This document shows positions 24,411-31,902 of a stretch of 38,601 nucleotides of DNA, piece after piece. Position 1 is the stretch's first letter; every line of letters begins with the position of its first letter. A model generated the notes under the pieces. The model was not told the origin of the DNA. It searched no databases and was given only the letters and a program-made list of their open reading frames with translations. Source of the stretch: an uncultured Megasphaera sp. (lineage in GTDB: Bacteria; Bacillota; Negativicutes; Veillonellales; Megasphaeraceae); assembly GCF_958350005.1 (NCBI RefSeq), contig NZ_CATWFF010000002.1, positions 1 through 38,601 on the forward strand. The letters run 5' to 3'. The position numbers and the translations under genes were made by a program.

Positions 24411-24446
24411 ATATTAGCTATTATTCTTTTATAAAGGAGAGTTTCT

Positions 24447-25706
24447 ATGGTTTTGGTACAGTTAAACATCTATCAGACACTGGCCGCAGCTATCGCCGTC
24501 TACTATATCGGCGTATTTCTGCGCATGAAAATCGGCTTTCTGCGCAGATACTGCATTCCTGCTCCCGTTGTCGGCGGTATTTTATTCGCTCTCATGAACT
24601 GCATCTTATTCACCAACGGCATCTGGACGTATGAACAGGACACGATTATGCAGAACATCTGCATGATGCTGTTTTTCACCAGCGTCGGCTACACGGCCAG
24701 CCTGAGCCTCATCAAACGGGGCGGCATCCTCGTATTTAAAATGGCCATCGTTACGACGATCCTCATTATCTGTCAGGACATTATCGGCATCAGCCTGACC
24801 CAGTTCTTCCATATCAATCCTCTCATGGGGCTGGCAACAGGCTCCATTCCCATGGTCGGCGGCCATGGTACGGCAGCGGCCTTCGGTCCCCTGCTGGAAA
24901 CGGAAATGGGCCTGGCCAACGGCACGACCATTGCCGTCGCTGCCGCTACCTTCGGCCTCGTCGCCGGCGGTCTCATTGGCGGCCCTGTAGGGGAACGGCT
25001 CGTGCAGAAGTTTAACCTTCACAGCAGTGCCGAAGCAGAACGGCTCGATCCGGAAGCGACGCAGGCGGAAATTGAAAAATTTGAAGCCGTCATTGCCAAC
25101 AAGGCCAAAGCCATTCAGGAAGAACAGCGTATTGGCCAGACCATCAATAACTACCGCTTCATGAACGGCATGGCCCACCTCTTTCTGGCCATGGGCCTGG
25201 GCACCCTGGTCAGTTCCTTCTTTGTCAGCATAGGACTGGTCTTTCCGGCCTATATCGGCTCCATGCTCGTCGCCGCCCTGATCCGCAACATTGCCGACTT
25301 TACGCATATTTACAAAGTCTATCAGCGTGAAAGCGAAGTACTGGGCAACCTGGGCCTGACCGTCTTTCTGACCTGCGTCCTCATGAGCCTGAAGCTCTGG
25401 CAGCTCAGCGACCTGGCCGTTCCCATGCTCGTGCTCCTCCTCTCGCAGGCCGTCTTCATGGCCCTTTTCGCCTACTTCGTCGTCTTCCGCGTCATGGGCA
25501 GGAATTACGAAGCTGCCGTCATGACGTCAGGGTGCTGCGGCTTCGGCCTTGGCGCTACGCCCAATGCCATTGCCAACATGACGGCCATGACCGAATTATT
25601 CGGTCCTGCACCGACGGCCTTCTTCGTCATTCCCCTCATTGGCTCCCTCATTATCGACCCGGTCAATGCGTCGATTGTAACCATATTCCTGAATTTCCTG
25701 AAATAA
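24447..25706 (+). CDS. gltS: Sodium/glutamate symporter (GltS family)
   Basis: A 419-residue membrane carrier with about ten hydrophobic helices. GltS features are the two re-entrant glycine-rich repeats: GSIPMVGGHGTAAAFGPLL (about 130-150) and SGCCGFGLGATPNAIANMTA (about 353-372). The central cytoplasmic linker (about 190-235) is rich in Glu/Lys and predicted coiled. Family transporters import glutamate with Na+. The substrate is not proven by sequence. A strong terminator follows. Confidence 0.92.
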   Translation: MVLVQLNIYQTLAAAIAVYYIGVFLRMKIGFLRRYCIPAPVVGGILFALMNCILFTNGIWTYEQDTIMQNICMMLFFTSVGYTASLSLIKRGGILVFKMAIVTTILIICQDIIGISLTQFFHINPLMGLATGSIPMVGGHGTAAAFGPLLETEMGLANGTTIAVAAATFGLVAGGLIGGPVGERLVQKFNLHSSAEAERLDPEATQAEIEKFEAVIANKAKAIQEEQRIGQTINNYRFMNGMAHLFLAMGLGTLVSSFFVSIGLVFPAYIGSMLVAALIRNIADFTHIYKVYQRESEVLGNLGLTVFLTCVLMSLKLWQLSDLAVPMLVLLLSQAVFMALFAYFVVFRVMGRNYEAAVMTSGCCGFGLGATPNAIANMTAMTELFGPAPTAFFVIPLIGSLIIDPVNASIVTIFLNFLK

Positions 25707-25741
25707 CCTATCCTGTATATTCTCTGCCTGGCAGTACGCAC

Positions 25742-25794
25742 AAAGGGGCTGTACGAAAGGTTCCATTCCTGGTTCCTTTCGTACAGCCCCTTTT
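25742..25794. terminator. Bidirectional terminator between gltS and the integrase gene
   Basis: A perfect 19-bp stem: AAAGGGGCTGTACGAAAGG (25742-25760) pairs with its complement at 25775-25793. The T run TTTT is on the right; on the left side the opposite strand has only TTT. It serves converging gltS and integrase transcripts. Confidence 0.9.
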
Positions 25795-25825
25795 GTCGTT
25801 TCTGCGCAGCAATCCGGCGCTTTCT

Positions 25826-26815
25826 CTATTTCGTCAGTTCCTCCGTAATCTTGAAGACCGGATTGTCAATGAGCCGGTCTGCTTCATCAATATAGCGGCG
25901 GACAATGGTCTGCGATTTATGGCGGGTCTGCTTCATAATCTGCCGTTCTTCCACGTGATGCTGTGCCGCTGACGTGGCAAAGCCGTGGCGCAGACTGTGG
26001 GCCCCGTAATCGGCCGGGTCCATGCCCACAAGGGCGACGTATTTTTTGACGATGTCCGCAATGGTTTTGTCAGAAATCCTGTTTTTCCGCAGTCCATGGC
26101 TTCTGGTAAACCCGCGGAACAGCGGCCCTGACGCAATGCCGCTGGCTTTCAGCCAGTTCTGCACGGCCTGGACGGCACAGACTTCTTTTTCCTTCACGAC
26201 GGGAATGCCGATGACCTGGCCGCGGTCATACTGGTCCGTTTTGGATTTGCGCAGCGTAATCAGCATGCCCAGGCGGGTAAACTGAATATCTTCGACGTCC
26301 AGATTGGCAATTTCCGAGCGGCGCATGGCTCCGTAAAAGCCCAGGAGCAGAATGGCCTTATCCCGATACTGCTGCAGCTCCGTTCCTTCCAGATAGGTCA
26401 GCATTTCCCGGATATCGTCAAACAAAATCGGCAGTTTGCCGTGCTGCATGGTCCCTTTCATGCGCTTAATGCCGCGGAGGGCATTTTTTACAATCGGATA
26501 GCGACAGGGATTTTCCGTCAGGCCGGCGGCGTCAAAGTTTTCCGTCAGGGCGCTGATGCGGCGGGCCACCGTGTTGGCCCTGGCATTATCGGCCAGATCA
26601 TTGATGTAGTTGACAATCGTCTCCGGCAGCGGCGGAAAGGATTCTACCTTATGATAGTCACACCAGGCACAGAAATCATTCCAGTCCGACCGATAGGCAT
26701 CAATCGTATTGTCTGCCTTGGACACGTACAGACTTTCCCTGGCCTTATCGGTCAGTTTGCTGTTAGCCGCTACGATTTCCGTACGGCCAATGAAAAAATT
26801 AGGTGCTTCTTTCAC
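25826..26815 (-). CDS. Tyrosine-type site-specific recombinase/integrase
   Basis: About 329 residues. An N-terminal SAM-like core-binding domain (about 20-115, DNTIDAYRSDWNDFCAWCDYHKVESFP) precedes the catalytic domain with Arg in GAMRRSEIANLDVEDI, Lys in RKSKTDQ, His-x-x-Arg in HSLRHGFATSAA, a His in TRHKS and the nucleophile Tyr in VRRYIDEADRL. The full active-site set is present, so it is probably active. The frame extends to 26863, but GGGAGGGAAG lies 8 nt before GTG 26815. It lies just downstream of a tRNA-Ser gene, a common integration site. No other mobile genes or att duplication are visible, so it is a lone recombinase here. Confidence 0.92.
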   Translation of the reverse strand: MKEAPNFFIGRTEIVAANSKLTDKARESLYVSKADNTIDAYRSDWNDFCAWCDYHKVESFPPLPETIVNYINDLADNARANTVARRISALTENFDAAGLTENPCRYPIVKNALRGIKRMKGTMQHGKLPILFDDIREMLTYLEGTELQQYRDKAILLLGFYGAMRRSEIANLDVEDIQFTRLGMLITLRKSKTDQYDRGQVIGIPVVKEKEVCAVQAVQNWLKASGIASGPLFRGFTRSHGLRKNRISDKTIADIVKKYVALVGMDPADYGAHSLRHGFATSAAQHHVEERQIMKQTRHKSQTIVRRYIDEADRLIDNPVFKITEELTK

Positions 26816-26862
26816 CGTTTCTTCCCTCCCTGTGAAACCGGTTTCTCCCCGGACGGATAACA

Positions 26863-26909
26863 AAAAACCGCACTATCAAGCCAATTTCTTGGTTCAACAG
26901 TACGGTTTT
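26863..26909 (-). terminator. Terminator of the tRNA-Ser gene
   Basis: On the minus strand AAAACCGTACTG pairs with the later AGTGCGGTTTT, with an inner stem CCAA/TTGG, followed by a T run. It starts 5 nt after the encoded CCA. Confidence 0.85.
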
Positions 26910-26914
26910 ATCTC

Positions 26915-27003
26915 TGGCGGAGCGGGTGGGATTCGAACCCACGAGACCTTACGGCCTAACTGATTTCGAGTCAGCCCCGTTATGACCACTTCGATACCGC
27001 TCC
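26915..27003 (-). tRNA. tRNA-Ser (anticodon CGA), CCA encoded
   Basis: On the minus strand an 89-nt RNA begins GGAGCGG and ends CCGCTCC-G-CCA; the 7-bp acceptor stem pairs perfectly. The anticodon loop is CTCGAAA, giving anticodon CGA, which reads UCG Ser. The long variable arm (GGCCGTAAGGTC) and discriminator G are typical of tRNA-Ser. The T arm GTGGGTTCGAATCCCAC is intact. Confidence 0.96.
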
Positions 27004-27047
27004 ATAGAATGCTTTATTATAATATCATGCATTCTATGGTTCGTCAA
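27002..27047 (-). promoter_or_regulatory. tRNA-Ser promoter with a perfect inverted repeat around its -10
   Basis: On the minus strand TTGACG (27042-27047), 17 nt, TATTAT (27019-27024). An 11-bp perfect inverted repeat, CCATAGAATGC (27002-27012) and GCATTCTATGG (27029-27039), flanks the -10 with a 16-nt spacer. Its inner end overlaps the first bases of the tRNA gene. Confidence 0.7.
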
Positions 27048-27063
27048 TTGTTTTCACAACATT

Positions 27064-27726
27064 TTATGAATTTTCATAGACCCGAACGCGCAGGTTCAGT
27101 CCTTTTTCCTCACAGATAGCCCGACACTTGCGAATTTCTTCGCTGTCTTCTACATGGTCGACGACGGTAAGGACGACATTGGGAACATATTTCTTGCAGT
27201 GCTGCGCAAAGTTCAGCATGGCATCATACGAAGGAAGGCCAAACTGGCTGCGTGTCAGTTCCAGATACCGTTCCTTATTGGATGCATTCATGCTGATGGA
27301 AATGGTATCCAAAATGCCGCCGCCAAATTCAGGGGCCGTATCGCGGCCATATGCCAGGTCAGACAGGCCGTTGGTATTGATGCGCGTCAGCACATCAGGA
27401 TGGGTTTCTTTGACGTACCGCATCAGTCCCGTCACGTCTTCCAGCCGTTCTGTCGGTTCCCCAAAGCCGCAGAAAACGATTTCCTTTACCTTGTCCCAGG
27501 GAAGTCCGTCCAGGTTCCGTTTGATTTCTTCTACAGACGGTTCCTGTTTCAGCCACAGCGTCGAGTCTTCAGCCATATGCTTCATACTGCGCAGACAGAA
27601 GGTACAGGCACAGGTACAGCGGTTCGTCACATTGACATAGACCGAGCGCTTTCCTTCGGGATTGCGGCGCAGGCTTTCTTCCACAGGCAAATAGACGCCG
27701 CCTTTTTCACAGGTATATACGATCAT
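27064..27726 (-). CDS. Radical SAM protein (TatD-linked type)
   Basis: A compact 220-residue radical SAM protein. The [4Fe-4S] motif Cys-x3-Cys-x2-Cys is in NRCTCACTFCLRS (Cys37, 41, 44). SAM-binding elements follow: VFCGFGEPTERLEDV (GxGEP), RINTNGLSDLAYG and ISMNASNKERY. The N-terminal MIVYTCEKGGVYLPVEE leader and short length match the family annotated as TatD-associated radical SAM proteins, of unknown reaction. No tatD gene is nearby; instead it is the third gene behind an ECF S component and pyridoxamine kinase, 13 nt after the latter. Its role in that operon is unknown. Confidence 0.85.
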   Translation of the reverse strand: MIVYTCEKGGVYLPVEESLRRNPEGKRSVYVNVTNRCTCACTFCLRSMKHMAEDSTLWLKQEPSVEEIKRNLDGLPWDKVKEIVFCGFGEPTERLEDVTGLMRYVKETHPDVLTRINTNGLSDLAYGRDTAPEFGGGILDTISISMNASNKERYLELTRSQFGLPSYDAMLNFAQHCKKYVPNVVLTVVDHVEDSEEIRKCRAICEEKGLNLRVRVYENS

Positions 27727-27739
27727 GAATCCATCCTCC

Positions 27740-28567
27740 TCACGATAATTCCGTCAAAACTTCTTCAAAAGCCAGGCCGCAGTTCGTCGGCAGCTGCAGC
27801 TCTTCTGTATACGTCATGGCCTTGCTGATAAAGGCAGCCGCTTCGCGGACGGCATAGGAAAGGCTCCGTCCCTGCACGAGCAGTCCGCCTACAACAGCGG
27901 CAAAGACATCGCCTGTGCCGGAACGGTCAGAGCCGACTTTCCGGGCGGTCTGCAGCTCTGAAGCATCGCCTCGTTCATAAATATAATTGCCAATATCGCT
28001 GCCAATATGAATCCCTGTCAGGACGATCTGCGACGGCCCTTTGGCCGACAGGGCTTCGGCCATGGCCTGCAGCTGCGATGTATCGACGACTCCCCCTTCG
28101 GGGTACGGTATATCGAGAAGACGGCAGGCTTCGGTCAGATTGGGCGTAAGCACATCGGCACGGGCCAGAAGGCGCCGCATATCCCGGCACAGCTCTTCCG
28201 TATACGAGGGATAGAGCCGGCCATTATCGCCCATGACCGGATCGACAATGACTTTCGTATGATCTGTCTTGAAATCGCCGATAAAATCGAGGACAATGTC
28301 GATCTGTCCGGCCGATCCCAGGAAGCCCGTCATAATGCCGTCAAATTCCAGCTTGTTGTCTTTCCAGCTCTGAATATAGGGCTTCATGCGGTCTGTATAA
28401 TCATCAATATAGTATGTCGGAAATCCCGTATGAACCGATAATATAGCAGTCGGCAATACGCAGGCCTGCACTTTTAACGCCGAAATAATCGGCAGCTCTA
28501 CAGCAATGGAACAGCGCCCATATCCGGTAATATCGTTAACAAGTGCCATTTTCTTCTGGTACTTCAT
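27740..28567 (-). CDS. Pyridoxamine/pyridoxal kinase
   Basis: A 275-residue ribokinase-fold kinase of the PdxY/PdxK type, making pyridoxal or pyridoxamine phosphate. Seen are NDITGYGRCSIAVELPIISAL at the N-terminus, the family's Asp/Gly block VIVDPVMGDNGRLY (about 110), LTPNLTEACRLL and the anion hole with catalytic Asp RSGTGDVFAAVVGGLL (about 217-232). It lies 25 nt after the ECF S-component gene, which suggests uptake of vitamin B6 followed by phosphorylation and trapping. Confidence 0.92.
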   Translation of the reverse strand: MKYQKKMALVNDITGYGRCSIAVELPIISALKVQACVLPTAILSVHTGFPTYYIDDYTDRMKPYIQSWKDNKLEFDGIMTGFLGSAGQIDIVLDFIGDFKTDHTKVIVDPVMGDNGRLYPSYTEELCRDMRRLLARADVLTPNLTEACRLLDIPYPEGGVVDTSQLQAMAEALSAKGPSQIVLTGIHIGSDIGNYIYERGDASELQTARKVGSDRSGTGDVFAAVVGGLLVQGRSLSYAVREAAAFISKAMTYTEELQLPTNCGLAFEEVLTELS

Positions 28568-28592
28568 GCCATTACACTCCTATTCCTCAGTA

Positions 28593-29132
28593 TCAGACTG
28601 CCCGGCTTTCCGGTACTTTGCGCAGGGCAGCGCCGGCAGCCAGGGCTACAGCCATATTGACCAGGCCTTCGCCAATCAGTCCGGGAACCATCGTAAGACC
28701 CGCAGCCAGACTGCCGTACAGGATGGCGCCGGAAGCAGTATAGCCAATGACCATCCAGATCGAGGACAGAGCAAAGGCAGCTACGGTGCGGACAGAGAAA
28801 AATACGGTCTTCGATGCACCGGGACGGATGACCCAGAACACGGCTTCTACCATGATCCATTTAATAATGAGGGTCGGAATAATCCAGATAGGAAATCCGC
28901 CGATCAAATCGGCAAAGGCAGAGCCTACAGAAGCGGCAAGGCCAGCCTGACGGCGGCCAATGAATAAAAACAGCAGATAAATAACGGCATCCCCCAAATG
29001 AGCATAGCCCAAGGGAATCGGAATTTTAGGCACATAGGTCATAATAAAGACAAAGGCCGCCAACACGGCTGTGATACAAATTGTTTTGGCTGAAACAGCA
29101 GGCTCTCCTTGCGATGCAGAATGTGTAGTCAT
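28593..29132 (-). CDS. ECF transporter S component (probable vitamin B6-type substrate)
   Basis: A 179-residue membrane protein with about five or six helices. The segment VLAAFVFIMTYVPKIPIPLGYAHLGDAVIYL followed by GSAFADLIGGFPIWIIPTLIIKW is typical of PF07155 S components (HmpT/PdxU-like group). S components bind a vitamin and dock on a shared energising module (EcfA/A'/T), not encoded in the window. It is the first gene of the operon with pyridoxamine kinase, so pyridoxine or a relative is the likely substrate (inference). GGGGGG lies before the ATG, behind a structured leader. Confidence 0.87.
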   Translation of the reverse strand: MTTHSASQGEPAVSAKTICITAVLAAFVFIMTYVPKIPIPLGYAHLGDAVIYLLFLFIGRRQAGLAASVGSAFADLIGGFPIWIIPTLIIKWIMVEAVFWVIRPGASKTVFFSVRTVAAFALSSIWMVIGYTASGAILYGSLAAGLTMVPGLIGEGLVNMAVALAAGAALRKVPESRAV

Positions 29133-29241
29133 TACAAAATCCCCCCAACATAGAGTATCGCGGCGGCCTATACATGAAATGCATGTGCCGGCAATAGGAC
29201 CGCCGCTGTGTTCTGATTAATCTGTACCCTATTCTATTATA
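29133..29241 (-). promoter_or_regulatory. Structured leader of the ECF-kinase-radical SAM operon
   Basis: A -10 TATAAT (29236-29241, minus strand) without a clear -35 precedes a leader with a strong stem: GCGGCGG-T-CCTAT (29206-29194) pairs with ATAGG-CCGCCGC (29171-29160). Inside it an ACATG/CATGT hairpin lies at 29172-29186. No U run follows the stem, so it is not a simple terminator. It resembles no riboswitch class I can name; control of translation is possible. Confidence 0.5.
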
Positions 29242-29314
29242 AAAAGTGCCGTAAGTAAATAGGACAGTTTTTATTTTTTCTGTCCCTGACGAAAGATGCG
29301 TTTCCGTTTCTTAA

Positions 29315-29354
29315 GAAAAAACGGCAGGAACCATAAATCTTATGTTCCAGCCGT
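29315..29354 (-). terminator. Terminator of the pgeF-activator-metH operon
   Basis: On the minus strand ACGGC-T-GGAAC pairs with GTTCC-T-GCCGT (29321-29354) and is followed by six T (29315-29320). Confidence 0.88.
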
Positions 29355-29419
29355 TCCATGAGCCTTGCCGGTTCTGCTATTCTGTCCAGTCATATGTGAA
29401 TCGCACCGGCCAGGGGCTG

Positions 29420-31888
29420 TTACGACAGCAGCCGGCCCACGAGCTTGACGCAGTCTGCAGCGTCTTTGGAGTAGCCGTCGGCGCCGATTTCATCGGCAAA
29501 GCTTGACGTTACAGCGGCGCCGCCAATGATGATCTTGCCGTCATACTGGTGCTTCGACGCTTCTTCCACGACGTCTTTCATACGCATCATCGTCGTCGTC
29601 ATGAGAGCTGACAGGCCGACGACAGAAGCCCGGGCTTCCAGAGCCTTGGCAATGATCTGTCCTGCCGGCACATCTTTGCCCAGATCGATGACGCGATAGC
29701 CGTAATTTCGCAGCATAAGGCCGACGAGATTCTTGCCGATATCGTGCACGTCCCCTTCGACGGTGGCAATGACGATGGTTGCCATTTCCTTTTCATCGCC
29801 GCTGCGCTGAATGAGCGGTTCCAAATAGGCAATGGCCTGTTCCATCGTATTGGCGCTGGCAATGAGCTGGGGCAGGAAATAAACCTGCTGGTCATAGAGC
29901 TCGCCTACACGATTGATGGCAGGAATGAGCAGGCCGTCAATGACGGCTTCCGGGGCCATTCCCTGCTGGAGCTCCCCCTGAGCGCACGACACGACCCGGT
30001 CTTTTTCCCCCTGCAGCACAGCCTGGTATACGGGATTCTGATCGAGGCCATTGTCCTGTGCCGGAGAATCGGGGGCCGCAGCCGTTTGCTGGCCGGACTG
30101 AGCTGCCAGTTCTGCCTGTTCTTTGCGCTTCCGGTCTTCTTCTTTCTTGTCGAAGTACTGCATCCGTTTGATATAGGCCATGTCGCCGCCTTCTTTGTTC
30201 ATGAGCATATTGGCCGCAGCGGCGGCATTCATGAGCATATCCTGCGACGGGTTGGCAATGGCCATGGTCAGGCCGCTGGCAATAGCCATGGCCAGGAAGG
30301 TCATGTTGACGTAGGCCCGGTTGGGCAGGCCAAAGGAAATGTTGGACAGGCCGCAGACCGTAGGAATATGGAGTTCTTCTTTGCAGCGCCTGAAAGTAGC
30401 CATGCAGTCCAGCGCTGCTGTAGGCGATGCGCCGACAGTGGCAACCAGGCCGTCGACGACGACATCGTCTGCCGAAAATCCCTGCGCATAGGCAGCAGCC
30501 AGGAGCTTGTCCAGAATGGCATGTTTTTCTTCCAGCGTCGCCGGAATGCCCTCATCAGACAGAGGCAGGGCAATGAACATGGCGCCGTACTTTTTGGCTA
30601 CCGGCAGCAGTCTGGCCAGTTTTTCCGATTCAAAGGAAATGGAGTTAATCAGGGCCCGGCCCGGATAGATGCGCAGGGCTGCTTCGATGACGTCTGGGAA
30701 GCTGGAGTCAATGCTCAGAGGCAGTCCCGACACGCCTGTTACTTCTTCAACAGCGCGGATCATCATGTCCTTTTCGTCAATGCCGTTGGTCCCCATGTTG
30801 ATATCCAGAATATGGGCGCCGTTTTTTTCCTGTTCTCTGGCCATGGCCCGGACCATATCGAGTTTCCCTTCCCGCAGTTCGGCCTGAAGCTTCTTCTTGC
30901 CTGTCGGGTTAATCCGTTCGCCAATAACCAGAAAGGGCCCGTCTACATCGATTTCCGTAACGCTCCGTTCCGAGGCAATGACCCGGCGGTGAGCCGCCTG
31001 GACCGGCTTGGGCGTCATGCCGGCTACGGCGTCATGGAGGGCCCTGATGTGTGCCGGCGTCGTGCCGCAGCAGCCGCCGACAATACGGGCACCTGCTTCA
31101 ATGAGCAGCCGGCCGTCACGGCCAAATTCTTCCGGCGACGTCTTGTACACGGTTCTGCCCTTTTCCAGCTCCGGCAGGCCGGCATTGGGCTTGGCAATAA
31201 TGGGAATATCGGCATAGGCATACATGGTCTTTACCGTATCTACCATGTCTTCCGGCCCGGTGGAGCAGTTCAGGCCCACAGCGTCAACGCCCAGGCTCTG
31301 GAGGACGACGACGCCTGCTTCCGGCGGCGTGCCGTACAAGGTCCGGCCATCAGCTTCAAAGGTCAGCGTCGCCATAATGGGCAGGTCGCAGGTTTCCCGG
31401 ATGGCCAGCACGCAGGCCCGCGTTTCCTGGAGGCTCATCATCGTTTCGACGACGAACAGATCGACGCCGCCGGCGACGAGGGCCCGGGCCTGTTCTTTGT
31501 AGACGTCCACCAGTTCTTCAAAGGCCATATCGCCCATAGGAGAGAGCTGGCGGCCGGTCATGGTCATATCGGCTGCTACCAGGGCCTTATTTCCGGCAGC
31601 TTCCCGGGAAATAGCCACCAGATCCCGGTTCATCTCTTCCAGCTTGTCTTCCAGGCCGTATTCACTCAGTTTAATGCGGTTTCCCGTAAACGTCGGGGCA
31701 TACAGAATCTGCGTCCCTGCCGCTACAAACTGCTTCTGCAGGTCAATCATGACATCACGGTGTTCCAGAATCCACTGTTCCGGGCATACGCCAATGGGCA
31801 TGCCGGCCTGCTGCAGATTGGTGCCTGTTGCGCCGTCCAGCAGGACTATCCCTGTTGCCAGTAACTGGCGAAATTCATCTCGTGTCAT
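29420..31888 (-). CDS. metH: Cobalamin-dependent methionine synthase lacking the reactivation domain
   Basis: An 822-residue enzyme transferring methyl from methyl-THF to homocysteine through B12. Domains: homocysteine-binding barrel (1 to about 290) with zinc Cys in GLNCSTG and GGCCGTTP; pterin-binding domain (about 305-575, FLVIGERINPTGKKKL, LDINMGTNG, LSIDSSFPDV); a low-complexity linker (about 590-630); cobalamin cap and Rossmann domains (about 630-822) with the cobalt-ligand motif DVHDIGKN (Asp713, His715). The protein stops after the B12 domain: the SAM-dependent reactivation domain of E. coli MetH (about 1230 residues) is missing. The gene just upstream encodes a likely replacement. 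Confidence 0.96.
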   Translation of the reverse strand: MTRDEFRQLLATGIVLLDGATGTNLQQAGMPIGVCPEQWILEHRDVMIDLQKQFVAAGTQILYAPTFTGNRIKLSEYGLEDKLEEMNRDLVAISREAAGNKALVAADMTMTGRQLSPMGDMAFEELVDVYKEQARALVAGGVDLFVVETMMSLQETRACVLAIRETCDLPIMATLTFEADGRTLYGTPPEAGVVVLQSLGVDAVGLNCSTGPEDMVDTVKTMYAYADIPIIAKPNAGLPELEKGRTVYKTSPEEFGRDGRLLIEAGARIVGGCCGTTPAHIRALHDAVAGMTPKPVQAAHRRVIASERSVTEIDVDGPFLVIGERINPTGKKKLQAELREGKLDMVRAMAREQEKNGAHILDINMGTNGIDEKDMMIRAVEEVTGVSGLPLSIDSSFPDVIEAALRIYPGRALINSISFESEKLARLLPVAKKYGAMFIALPLSDEGIPATLEEKHAILDKLLAAAYAQGFSADDVVVDGLVATVGASPTAALDCMATFRRCKEELHIPTVCGLSNISFGLPNRAYVNMTFLAMAIASGLTMAIANPSQDMLMNAAAAANMLMNKEGGDMAYIKRMQYFDKKEEDRKRKEQAELAAQSGQQTAAAPDSPAQDNGLDQNPVYQAVLQGEKDRVVSCAQGELQQGMAPEAVIDGLLIPAINRVGELYDQQVYFLPQLIASANTMEQAIAYLEPLIQRSGDEKEMATIVIATVEGDVHDIGKNLVGLMLRNYGYRVIDLGKDVPAGQIIAKALEARASVVGLSALMTTTMMRMKDVVEEASKHQYDGKIIIGGAAVTSSFADEIGADGYSKDAADCVKLVGRLLS

Positions 31889-31902
31889 CCCTGTGTTTCC
31901 CC

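Noticed and set aside
26915..27003. att-site duplication of the tRNA-Ser 3' end
   Set aside because: No second copy of the tRNA 3' sequence was seen elsewhere in the window, so element boundaries cannot be claimed.
29744..31864. 706-codon plus-strand frame opposite metH
   Set aside because: Antisense shadow; metH on the minus strand has all its domains.
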